The position numbers and the translations under genes are program-made. Shown here in pieces: positions 1-10,809 of a stretch of 64,000 bases of DNA (positions are counted from its first letter, which is position 1; each line of letters opens with the position of its first letter). Location of the stretch: assembly GCF_021462225.1 (NCBI RefSeq), contig NC_061815.1:48485873-48549872 (forward strand), in the 5' to 3' direction. The stretch is from Girardinichthys multiradiatus (taxonomy: Eukaryota > Chordata > Actinopteri > Cyprinodontiformes > Goodeidae). Under the pieces are notes generated by a model that did not search any database, had not been told where the DNA came from, and saw only the letters and a list, made by a program, of their open reading frames with translations.

Positions 1-2445
1 CAGTAAGGGAGCATTTTTAGCAGATAACAGGACGGCTGAACAAAGCACTGCAGAGTTGCTGCTTCTTTTTTTTTCCTTTTGAACTTTCAACTGCTGTCTG
101 TCATGGAACATGCTGGATTTGGAAATGTTGGCAGCCTTTTTGGAAATCTCATAGGCCTGAACATACCTCAATGCATCCATGGAGCTGTGAGCCATGACTG
201 AATCAACAGGAACGTACCTGTAACCACAGTGTCCACCTAGAGAAATACAGTTTTCGTCACTGAACTGCAGTTGGTAATAAACTGTCTATTCAGGAGAGAA
301 GAAATAACTAAAATGAAAGAAAGAAATAGTTTCTAACCAGAAAAAATATGATGTTTTGTGTCCTTGTGGTCTCTTTAAGATAAGTTATCCAAATGGCGAA
401 AGCAGTTGATCTCCCCACACTGTAGTTCTTGAAAACAAGCACAGTGTTTGAATTTGTTCATCTGCTCATTGCCTGAATCACAGGTTTTTTTTTTTATCTG
501 CTGTGTTTGGCGCCACCTTTTGAATGCCAGGGTGGTAACAAAAATCTGAACTATGCACGGACATCCATGGAGACATACAGTGGACTCTAGTAGGCAGGTA
601 CAGACGGTAAAATATGTGTCATTTTGGTTTGGCAGTGGAGTGGACTGGGATGTACGAATTAGGCATTAAAGTAAGGGTCTGCACTCTGTAAGGAATATAC
701 AAGCAGAATGCTAGAGTTTGCATTCCTAGCTTGTTGAGGTTGTACAGCATTACAAATACCTCAGTAAAATTATCTACAACTGCTTGACCTTTGAGGCAGT
801 CTGTGCTAAGGCACACCAGGATATGTACTTTTAGCGAAAACAGAAAAGTTTTAATGTGAACTCATGTGAAAATGTTCTACTCCTGTTTTATGGAGTCCCT
901 TATCCTAAAACATAAGCACAGATTAAACAGCATTGTAAAAATGGGCAGCAAAATTATAGAGTTCTTGTGCAGCTTAGATGCATGGTGATAAAGTGCAATA
1001 CAAAAAGATACAAATGTCTATTTGTCCCTGTTAGCATCAGCCTCATTGATAATTTGACCCAGCTGACCCAAATAGAGACTGTAGCAGCCTATCATGAATG
1101 TTGTGGTGTGTTTTTGTATTTCTGTTAATTGTATTTGTATTTTTTATAGCATTTAACCTCTGTTGGCTGAAAAACACATTGAAATGTAGTTGCACACAAT
1201 TCGTTTTTTAAGTACTGTCACTAAGGTTCAGTAGCTGATAATTACTAAAATGTTTCTGGAAAAAATTGCATTGAATTTTCTCTTTGATGGAGTCCAACAT
1301 CCTGAGCGGGGAATCTGAAAGTGATATACAACTTGTGTTATTAAGATTAGTGTTGTGTGTTTCAATGAGGGATTGAAATAAATGGATAGAATATACACTT
1401 TACATGGTTGGGAGGGTGGCTGTAAAAAGATATTTGTCTGGAATACCAGACAAATATTGTTTCAGAGCAAATAGTTCAGCATGTTTAACTAAATTAAAGA
1501 TCACTAAGGAAACATTTAATATGTGAAGCATGAGAGATTTATTTATATCTTCATGTTTAGTTCGTGATTGTTTTAACGTCTACGTGTTTTTCCTAAATGA
1601 AGACACTATTGATAGAGTACATGCAGTATGCACATTATAGGGTATGGTAAGCTATGAAATTTTCTGATTTGGCTCCATGATGCTTTCAATAACTTTTTGC
1701 CATACTTGTTCCCAAATCACAACTCATATAAAACTAATGTTAGCTACATCCAGTAACTAGGCATCACTAGTCTTACGATGTTCATAAGGACCAAATAAAT
1801 GACAAGAAAAGGTCTGAAACTCTCCCAAACTATTTTTGTTTTATATATATAAGGGCTGCAAATATTAGCATTTCCCTTGTTAAACTCTGGTTGTTTTATT
1901 GACTCAGTTGTGTCTGCGTTTGTAGGACAGTGCTTATTTCCAACAATTTGATTCCAGTGCTAAGCAACCAGCTAGCCTGTTCGCTTGGCACCAGTTCTTT
2001 CTGTTTTCACTGACAAAAGACCAGCTCTAGCAAAGGAAAACTGGTCCTGTATTGGCACTAACTCTTTTCACTTTCATCAGAGACTGGGCCAGGCTTGGGG
2101 AGACCAACAATAGGTTGTTCTCTTGGTTTTCTAGTTAAAACTGTAAATCCAGGAGATCTTTAGAAACTTTTGTTTCACACATGCAATGTTTGCAGCATTA
2201 TTTATGAATATCAAAGATTACTGCTGGAGCTGCAAAGAGCATTTACAAACAATGATTCTTACATAAAACAGTTCATAAAGTAGGATATCTGTTTGGTCTT
2301 TGATGCTTCACTGAGACACTGCAGCAATCAAGTCCAGACACAGGGAACTGAAGACCTGGCAGTGGACAAGCCATGTCCCCCCGTGAAGTTCAATGTATGA
2401 ATCTCTCAGAGGGACACTGCCTAGACTTTTTTTGTTACTGCTGAT
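1..2445. other. Gene-free flank, no recognised gene
   Basis: No open frame here resembles a known protein, and no splice-bounded exon could be defended. The sequence is AT-rich and mostly unique. A perfect short hairpin lies at 1430-1457. The stretch about 1860-2110 is more GC-balanced and might be conserved non-coding DNA, but nothing in it proves that. Confidence 0.5.
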
Positions 2446-2476
2446 TCAATTCAATTCAATTCAATTCAATTCAAAA
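2446..2476. repeat. (ATTCA)n pentanucleotide tail of LINE
   Basis: About six tandem copies of a 5-bp unit adjoin the LINE 3' end at 2477 and form its microsatellite tail. Similar GAATT runs end the unrelated tail repeat at 43,640-43,680 and 53,170-53,190. Confidence 0.85.
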
Positions 2477-4870
2477 ATACTTTATTAATCCCAAAGGGAA
2501 ATTAAATGTTGTTGTAGCTCATATTATGAAGGTTTCCTCAAAGAGCCGTTGTAGATGCTGATGGCTGTGGGCAGGAAGGATCTCCTGTAGCGCTCCGTCT
2601 TACAGCAGATCTGAAGAAGCCTCTGACTGAAGACACTCTGTTGTTGTAGGACAGTCTCATGAAGAGGATGCTCAGGGTTCTCCATAATGTTCTTCATTTT
2701 ATGAAGAATCCGTCTTACCACAATGATCTCCAGAGGTTCCAGAGGAGTCCCCAGAACACAACCAGCCTTCTTTATCAGCTTGTTGAGCTTTTTTAAGTCC
2801 CTGGCTCTGATGCTGCTTCCCCAGCAGATGATGGTAGAAGAGATCAGACTCTCCACAACAGACTTATAGAAGATCTGCAGCATCTTGCTGCAAACACCAA
2901 AGGACCTAAGCTTCCTCAAGAAGTACAGTCTGCTCTGTCCCTTCTTGTAGATGGCTTCACAGTTGCATCTCCACTCTAGTCTGTTGTCCAGGTGAACACC
3001 GAGGTATTTATACTCCTCCACCACCTCCACTTCTTCTCCCATGATAGAAATAGTTTTTGACTTATTCCTGTTTCTCTTAAAATCTACAATCATCTCCTTT
3101 GTTTTAGTCACGTTCAAAATGAGATGATTGTTTCGACACCATGCCACAAAGCGGTCCACCACCTTCCTGTACTCAGCTTCTTGTCCATCTCTGATCCACC
3201 CCACGACTGCTGAATCATCCGAGTATTTCTGCAGATGACAAGAGTCTGTCTTGTACTGGAAGTCTGAGGTGTACAGAGTGAAAAGGAATGGTGAGAGTAC
3301 AGTCCCCTGTGGTGCTCCTGTGCTGCTGACTACCTGGTTAGACTCACAACCCTTCAATCTCACAAACTGTGGTCTGTTTGTCAGGTAGTCCTTAATCCAG
3401 GAGATTGTTTATGCCTCCAGCTGAGTTTTCTGGAGTTTCTGACAAAGCAAATCAGGTTGGATTGTATTAAATGCACTGGAGAAATCAAAGAACATGATCC
3501 TCACAGTGCTACTGGCTTTGTCCAGATGACAGTGGGTTTGTTGAAGCAGGTGTATGATGGCATCTTCAACTCCAACTCCACAGCGATAAGCAAACTGAAG
3601 GGGGTCCTGATGGTTTACTGTTTGCTTACTCAGGTGGGCCAACAGGAGTCTCTCTAGGACCTTCATGATGTGAGATGTCAGGGCAACAGGTCTATAGTCA
3701 TTGAGGACTGATGGGTGAGTTTTCTTTGGTACCGGAACAAGACAGGAGGTCTTCCACAACACCGGAACCTTCTTCTGGGCCGGGCTAAGGTTGAAGAGGT
3801 GCTGCAGAATCCCACAGAGCTGCTCTGCACAGCCCTTCAGGACTCCAGAGCTGACATGATCTGGACCTGCAGCCTTATTCCGATTCAGTCTCTCTAGTTG
3901 CAACTTCACCTGACGTCTTGAGACACACAGGTGGAAGGGGGAAGCAAAGGAAGCATCAGCATCTTCTGATATGGTTGAAGGCAAACATGTAGAAGCAGAA
4001 GGGTCTAGGGCTGAGGTGGAAGATAAAAAATGTGAGGTGTTACTGGACAGCTGTGGGTCCTGTGGGTCAAAGGAAGGTGGAATGTCTGTTTGGCTGTGAG
4101 CAGGAGAGGAGGATGCGAAGCTTGTTTCTGAACTGAACCTATTGAAGAATGTGTTCAGTTCATTGGCTCTGTCCAGACCTCCATTGGTCTGATCATCCTT
4201 CTGCTTGAAGCCTGTGATCTTCTTCATCACTGTCCACACATCTCTGATATTGTTTTGCTGGAGCTTGCTCTCCAGCTTCTTCTTGTACACCTCCTTGCTG
4301 TCTCTTATCTTGACTTTAAGTTGCTTCTGTAAATTCCTCAATAATTCTCTGTCTCCCTCTCTGAAGGCTCTTTTTTTCTTGTTAAGCAGGTCCTTCAGGT
4401 CATTGGTGATCCAAGGTTTGTTATTGGGGAAGCATCTCACGGTTCTGGTGGGGATGATGTTATCCACACAGAAGTTTATATAGTTGGTTACACACTCAGT
4501 CATGGCATTGATGTCCTCTCCATGTGGCTGGCACAGTGCGTCCCAGTCTGTAGCCTCAAAGCAACCTTGCAGAGCTTCTTCAGCTTCCTGTGACCATTTT
4601 CTCACAGTCCTCTTTATTACAGGTTGCCTCTGAACAAGGGGCTTATATTTCAAGCAGAGAAAAACAAGATTATGATCTGATTTGCCTAGAGGAGGTCTTG
4701 CTGTAGAGATGTATGAGTCCTTGACATTTGCATAAAACAAATCCTCAAATGATCTATGAAGTCTCAACGTCCATCATATAAAGCTTTGAGAGAAACATCT
4801 ACTCAGCCTCCTGAAGAGTTTCAGCACGTCAGAACGTCACTTTAAGGGAACACCGTCAAGGTCCAGCTTA
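2446..4870 (-). mobile_element. LINE of the jockey/CR1/L2 superfamily, 5' truncated
   Basis: The minus strand encodes a non-LTR retrotransposon polyprotein read from about 4767 down to 2524. It begins with the C-terminal end of an endonuclease domain, where the KSDHNLV motif is the usual SDH signature. A reverse transcriptase follows: NKAAGPDHV, then DYRPVALTS, then FFDFSSAFNTIQ, then GAPQGTVLSPFLF, then KYSDDSAVVG as the catalytic Y-x-D-D box, then the thumb and C-terminal segment. One in-frame TAA at about 3406-3408 splits the frame; reading continues in the same frame on both sides. The 3' end has AATAAAG and then a pentanucleotide GAATT tail (2446-2476 on the plus strand), as expected for target-primed insertion. 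The N-terminal half of the endonuclease and any ORF1 are missing. The exact clade (L2, Rex-like or other) is not settled. Confidence 0.88.
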
Positions 4871-5935
4871 AGTTCAAAAACCTATCAGGTGTTTAAGGCC
4901 ACCAGAACACTTTACAGAGTCCCAGTACACATAACCGTTTCCTCTGACATTGTTGTGTTGCTGGAGATGGTCAACTCCAGAGGTGGTTGAGCGAGCAAAA
5001 GCAAAACTGAGGCACAATGTTTTGGTGGCCTTTGTGGTGGTCAGATGAGCAGGGCTTGTGACTCTCTCAAGACTGCTTTGAAAGAGCACAGGGTAGAGAG
5101 ACAGTGCTGCTGATTCACAGAAAATCTGGGCCAACGTGGAACACAAGCCCCACAGCTGTTAGCTGTAATGCATTAGCAATGAGCTTGGGCGAACTAGAGC
5201 CAGGCATTGGCTTGTAAGACTACCTAGATGAAGATCTGAATGTGGGAACCAGTAGGATTCTGATTTCTGATCCAGTTGGTGTATAATGTCCTGTCAAGTC
5301 TGTCAACCCTTTACAACTGTGGTTTTATAGAACCTGTAGCTTGCCTTGTCCATCTTGTCAGGTAAGAGGTTCCCTGGAGAATATTTTTAGCTGCTGGCCG
5401 AAAGCACTGAGAGAGGGGATGTTCACATCACCACAGCCATGTCTTGAAGGCAGTAGGTGATTCCACCTGCACAGGTATCCAGCAGGCCAAACACCAACGC
5501 CCAGCTAGGAGCAATATTGCCTTTTCCACAGTGGGAGAGAAACCCTCGGACAAACTGAAGACCCTTTACAAGCTTACTTGCCTTAGTTTATCACTATCAG
5601 CCACAGGCGGATCTGGGTGAAGGTCAAAGTTTCCTGAGAACATCACAAGAACACTTAGGCTGGACTTGGTTTCAACATCTGACTTGTCCGAGCAAGCAGT
5701 GCTTTTTGAACTGACATTTGCCTGAGAAGACCAGATTGAAGAGACCCACAAATGAAAGAAGGCAACATACCAGATGCTTGTTGAGGATTCTTGGCAAAGG
5801 GTTGCAGAAGAGGACAGGGATCAAGAACTTCAGTGAAGCCGGAGAGAGCACTTCCAGATGGTTGCGGATCAAAAGGGGGCATCCATGGTACACCAAGCTG
5901 GGATCTTATCATCTACATGCAAAACACTGTATTGT
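4871..5935. other. Unassigned block upstream of LINE 5' break
   Basis: This stretch is more GC-rich than its surroundings and has several short overlapping frames (61-90 codons), none matching a family I recognise. Between about 5736 and 5905 there are overlapping frames on both strands with few stops, which suggests a decayed retroelement body rather than a host exon. No splice signals support a gene. It could be an older insertion that the LINE landed beside. Confidence 0.35.
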
Positions 5936-5939
5936 GAAA

Positions 5940-6110
5940 AGGTAACACTGCTCATCACCCACCATCATGCTTTGGGCATTTTCTTAAGCAGGGACAGCAG
6001 GGTCAGAGTTCATAGGAAGACAGGTGGGGCCAAATAGGATCATTCTGGAAGAAAACCTGTTAGAGGCTGCAAAAGACTTAAGACTAGGCCAGTTTGGCTT
6101 AGCTCAAATA
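5940..6110 (+). mobile_element. Tc1-like transposase relic
   Basis: The sequence reads like the middle of a fish Tc1 transposase gene: a 'catcatgcttt' GHG-type block, a GGGAC step, then 'gaagaaaacctgttagaggc' followed by 'aagacttaagacta'. The same order recurs in the relics at 25,200, 33,360, 36,900 and 40,090. No open frame survives and the ends are gone. Confidence 0.75.
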
Positions 6111-6317
6111 ATGTTAAAGATGTTATAATGATAATCATGGCTATAAGTATAACAAATGTTTTTTGTTACTGGTCAGCATAAAATGACATATTTCTGCATG
6201 TTTCTGCTACAGTTTCTTTTAGCAGATTTCTTTAAAAACCCTGCATTCTTTTGATCAGTATGTTTTGCATTGTTTTGTTATTGATCAAAGAATGTTCATT
6301 TGTAGAATGGCTTAGCC

Positions 6318-6650
6318 CACGGGCCGTATTCACAAAAATCCTAAGACTAAACGGAGCTCCTTATAACGCTTTCCCTCAGTAAGAAAAAAGTTATTCACGA
6401 AGCATCTTAAGAGAGCTCCTAACATGAGGAAATGTTAGGAGTAGTGAGGAGGACGTTTAGGGAGCCTAAGAGTGTCTTAACCAGAGAAGATGGAGGAAAG
6501 ACAGAGAGAAGGGAAAGATATTCTCCGAACAATGGATAACAGCGAATAAAAAATTTAAAAAAACACCAGCTCGACCGCACAGGGATCCATCCCATTAATA
6601 GTCGAGTAAATGAGCACATTAACTTCTATAACAATCACACAATTATAAAT
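6318..6650 (+). mobile_element. PIF/Harbinger-type terminal segment
   Basis: It opens with a 'gggccgtattcacaaa' type end followed by 'cctaagactaa' and repeated 'ctcctaac' and 'cttaag' words, a pattern I associate with fish PIF/Harbinger non-autonomous elements. No transposase is visible and the other terminus was not located, so the extent is approximate. Confidence 0.5.
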
Positions 6651-6654
6651 ATAG

Positions 6655-6832
6655 AGATAAGATAAACTTTATCTTCCCCCTTGGGGGAAATTAAATAGTT
6701 TCAGCAGCAGGACATGTTAAAGGTCAAACTCTAATAAGATAATATTGGGAAGAATAAATAAATAATAGACACAACAATGAATAAAAAGTGAACAAGATTA
6801 CAAAAATTGGAAAAACACAAAAAATATATACA

Positions 6833-6869
<37 letters not shown>

Positions 6870-7055
6870 AACTTTAAGATACAGTACAATAGTCTGAGAA
6901 CTATATACAGAGCAGGAAGAGGTGAATGAGGTGAATCAGTATTTGCTGTATTGTTCATGATGATGTCAGGAGCCTCAGCCTAAATGATCATCTCCAACGC
7001 TCCCCTTCTGTGGAGAAGTTCTCTGGTGTTCTGCTATCTCCTCTCTAGCTTCTGA
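6655..7055 (-). mobile_element. LINE 3'-end relic with AT repeat
   Basis: The plus strand at 6658-6700 ('aactttatcttcccccttggggg') resembles the inverted 3' end of the LINE at 2477-2510. The bases up to about 7055 look like its decayed 3' untranslated region and contain an (AT)n run at 6834-6867. No coding segment remains. The assignment rests on the tail. Confidence 0.5.
6834..6867. repeat. (AT)n microsatellite
   Basis: A run of about 17 alternating AT units lies within the LINE relic. The short tyrosine/isoleucine-rich frames across it are simple-repeat translations. Confidence 0.95.
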
Positions 7056-7484
7056 ATGCAGCAGGAACCAGAGCTGCTCACATTCCAGGCTGGTGCTGAA
7101 AGCAGAGGGAACGACGTATTGATCTGCTGGGAATGCCTGTTGGTTCCCACTGTGATCCCAGGACCAAATCTACCTTTTAACACTCCTCTCTTCTCCTCCA
7201 CCAGCAGGCTCTGCTCTTCTGTTCAGTTCAGTTTTCTCCACCATTTTTTCTCCGTTTTGTTTTGGTTATTTTACCAAACTAAACCTCTGTGTACAAGAAG
7301 GAGATCACAGTCAAATCTGAATTTTAAAATTAGTATTAAATTAATCATCATGATTTAAACATTTCTGAATCCAGTCCAGGTCCTGGAGGTCCTGGAGGAC
7401 TCACTATGAACAACAATGGTCTATGCCTAATTCCTACTGAGAAGTTTTGTCTAGACTTGAAATTTCCTGTTTACAGATGCTGTC

Positions 7485-7790
7485 CCACCAATCTGAGCTA
7501 GAGCCATTTTTCCAACAAGAAAGGGCAAAAACTAAAATTTCTAGATGTGCGAAGCTAGTAGAGACTGACATGCCCTAAAATATTTGCAGTTGTATCTGTA
7601 GCTCAAGGTGGTTTTACCAACTATTTAATCGAGGGATAAAACACATGCCACACTTTCCAGATAATCGTTTGTGCCAATTTTTGAAAATTGTGGGCACTAC
7701 ATCTTTCACATAAAACCAAAATGAAATGCATTGAACTTTGTGGTTGTGGTGAGACAAAATGTGTAAAATAATACATTCTCATTGATAGGT
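7485..7790 (+). mobile_element. Tc1-like 3' end relic
   Basis: Words in the order 'agaaagggcaaaaact', 'tctagatgtgcgaagctagtagagac', 'gcagttgtatctgtagc', 'aaggtggtttta', 'cacatgccacactttccag' follow the C-terminal coding end and right terminal repeat of fish Tc1 elements. It is frameshifted throughout. Confidence 0.75.
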
Positions 7791-7839
7791 TTGCATGTGT
7801 TGTTTTAATCTACTAGATAAAACAGTTTAGAAAAACAAA

Positions 7840-8335
7840 GAAAGAGTCCAGCAGGCTTACATAAAGAAATCATTGGCATCGAGATCTCATTTTAATGATG
7901 ACCCTTAATTTCTTGCAGGCCGTGTTCGGCCACCCACACAGCTAAAAACTAAAACATCAAGGGAGTGGGATTTCACATCAGCTGCAGCAGGTTACTTGAT
8001 ATAGCATAGAAATGATTTTTTTCCCTATCTATTTGACACAAAATCTCCAACAAAAGCATTCACGACAGCATATTAGAGGCATCATTGTGGCTTGCATTTT
8101 TAGCCTGGTTAAGTACATACTGGCAGCAGCCCTGCACTATCTCGAAGACAGGTTGGCTTCCCACCCTCCCACGGTTCTGCTGTAATGAAGGAGCTGTCTT
8201 ACCCAAACAAACAGGCACTCTGGAGAGGTGCCTAAACTGCCTCCTTAATCCAGGAAGTCTCTCTTATCTTCACACAAATGGCCCTGCAGCACACTACAGT
8301 GCCATCTATCAGGTAAACCACAGGGTGATATGCAG
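7840..8335. other. Unique GC-balanced block, possible conserved non-coding element
   Basis: The block stands out from the AT-rich neighbourhood by even base composition, no simple repeats and several homeodomain-like TAAT cores (for example in 'ttttaatgatgaccc'). No splice-consistent exon was found. Whether it is conserved cannot be judged from one sequence. Confidence 0.3.
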
Positions 8336-8439
8336 GTATGCTTGCATCATGCTGGAAAAGTAAAATCACTGTGGTGGAGGTGTACATCCGGCCTCCAACA
8401 CACACATTTTGTTCATATTATTTATTAATTCTACCTTTT

Positions 8440-9362
8440 TATATATATATATATATATTTCTGCAATTTTTGTGCTGTTCTGTAAAGATTTTAAGTTTTG
8501 CCTTCTTATGTTGTTATTTATTTTTAAGCTGATTAATATAAATATAACGCTGCTTATAACTATAAAAACTATACAAAATAAGAAAAGTTTATAGTAACTG
8601 TTCAGTATAAATGAGTATTTTTCTTCATGTTTCTGCTTCAACTTATTTTATCAGATTTTATGTTACATGTTACATGTTACATGTATGTTTATGTTACAGA
8701 TCTGCTGAAACCTTCATTTTTCTGGTCAGTTTCAGTTTTCTTTTTTATCCTTTAGTCCTGGTTTGACTCCACTGATGCTAATTAGCGTTGATTTGTTAGA
8801 CAGATAATGAACAACAGTGTTTTCAAAAGAACCTTCTAAAAATCATAACTGTAAAAGATCACAGAAACAAACCCAAAGTGTCCTTGTAGAGCTGTAATTG
8901 TACAATGCAATTCAAATGTTTCCAAGCAGAACATAATTTCTTTTTGTATGTTGCTTGGTTGCATAAGACAACAAAATGATAATATAATTACTGTTTAGTT
9001 GTGACTTCTGAACATGAGTGAACTTACCAGGTTATTATTCTTGATTTAAAGTTAAATGATTTCACTGCAAATTAAATCAATTAAAATTGAATAATGTATA
9101 CAGAATGTAAAATACCAAAATTATTTAAAGGTGATTAACAAATTATAATGAAAAACATTTAAAATAAAAACATAAATTGTGTTTAAAATTATACCAATAA
9201 CTTTTCATTTTATTTAAAAAAAAAATTTAAATTAAAAATTCAGAACTTTACTTTTTCATGATTAACTGCTGAAGAAAAATGTCTCATATTAAAAAAGTTT
9301 TTAGTCAGTGATTTTGTTTTATTTACATTGTTATTGGTTGTATTCCTGCTCACTTAGACATA
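8440..9362. other. AT-rich DNA, no gene seen
   Basis: The segment has a short (AT)n run at about 8440-8458 and three direct copies of 'atgttac' around 8662-8690. The rest is AT-rich unique sequence with no credible frame or RNA gene. Confidence 0.5.
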
Positions 9363-10805
9363 TGTTGGGACCCCAGCCATGGGTTACAAAATGAAAGGCC
9401 AGTACAAACATTTCTGGAACTTTCAATTGCATTAACCTACTTCCAGCACAGCCAGGAAACGGGGTAACGGCAGACTCCTGTGACGTCACTGTCCGAATAT
9501 AAAACCCCGCTTTTGCAACAAACTGACCTCTTCCATACGGGTCCCCAGAGGAACTGGACGGAGGGACACAGCGCGCTAATGTCTCTTTGCTGGCAAACAG
9601 ACATAACTCTCCAAACTGGATCCAAGAGTGTCATACAATCACGCGATCATATGCACTGAGTTAAGTACGAATGAATTGCTGTTTGTGTATCCGGTATTCA
9701 TTCATCAACGGGGTAATTAAGGTACAAGCGTGGCTTGACTTTCTCTCTAAGGTCTACAGAAGCAAACTGTGTTCCAGAGAGTTCCCAGCAGAGACCCTGT
9801 CTCTACAACGCCGAGTGGAGCAGTTTTCCCGGTCTGAAGGAAGGACAACAGGACCGCATCACCGTGGTTACAGTAGTAACGTGCAGTTTGGCCGGCCGAC
9901 AGAACGAGCCGCCCCACCCCACAGATACGGAAGTTAGCTGCAGCTAACCATTTGTTCACTGTGGATGCTTTCTTCAACTTCGTCACCCAGACAACTTTTC
10001 CTCAGCACGGTTCATGTAAGAGGTAGTGTTGGGCAGAGAGAAGTAGTCTAAAATGAAATAATCTAAACATTTTTCGTTTTATGATGTTTGGTTTTGTTTA
10101 TGATGAAAATCAGCCATTTTATTGCTAGCAGATTATCTGCTCAGCACACGTGCTCAGTTTGTGTTCTGTGCTTGTTTGTTTTTAAATGTTAAGACAAACT
10201 TTATTTAAAGGGTGATTTTAAACACAGAAGATCGGCCATAACGCACCGTCCACACTTATGCATTTTAACGCTTTTATTAATGGTATTTTAAATGGTGTTT
10301 GTTTGATTCTGATGATAAGCTATAAGCTTCTTTTGTTAGCTTTAACCGCTAACAGCTAAGAACACGTGCTTGTCTGCTAAAGATCATTTACCCAAAAAGG
10401 TTGTTAGTTTTCAATCTTGTAAAATAATATTTCCCTAAATATTATTTTACTAAACTTGATAACTAAGTAACACAATTAAGCCCATTTCTCAAAATTTGGT
10501 TCTTATTCAAAATAATATTTCTTTAAATATTATTTTAATAAATAAAGGCAGCTAAATTAAACACATTGAGAATTGGTCATCCAGAAGGTATTATTCAACA
10601 AATCATTCTTTAAAATATTATTTTATTAAAATAAGATTTGCTGTTCAATAATGTCAGAGCTCGGCTCATCCCTTTCAATTTTGTCCTAATACCACCGCCT
10701 TATTGGGCAGGTATTCACAGGACAACCCTTAAAAGACTGAAATATTATTTAATAAAATATTAAAGTGTAATATTAAATCATATATTCATATTCATAATCA
10801 CAACA
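9363..10805 (+). mobile_element. Solo long terminal repeat (retroviral-like), copy A
   Basis: The unit starts TGTTGG and ends CACAACA. It is flanked by the same 4 bp, CATA, at 9359-9362 and 10806-10809, as for an integrated provirus reduced to one LTR. A palindromic TGACGTCA (9481-9488) lies 9 bp before TATAAAA (9498-9504), giving a plus-strand core promoter. A CpG-containing leader runs to about 10015, where GTAAGA could be a splice donor, and AT-rich sequence with AATAAA at about 10541 follows. It is 1443 bp long. A second LTR at 54297-55610 has the same start, end and CRE-TATA layout. No gag, pol or env is present. Four-bp duplications occur with several retrovirus groups, so the exact class is open. 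Short frames inside it are not counted as genes. Confidence 0.82.
9481..9504 (+). promoter_or_regulatory. CRE plus TATA box in LTR copy A
   Basis: A perfect TGACGTCA (CREB/ATF site) is followed 9 bp later by TATAAAA, with GC-rich sequence downstream. The predicted start is about 9525-9535 on the plus strand. Confidence 0.7.
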
Positions 10806-10809
10806 CATA

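Noticed and set aside
9671..9947. 88- and 70-codon frames as protein genes
   Set aside because: They overlap in different frames within the leader of solo LTR A and resemble nothing known.
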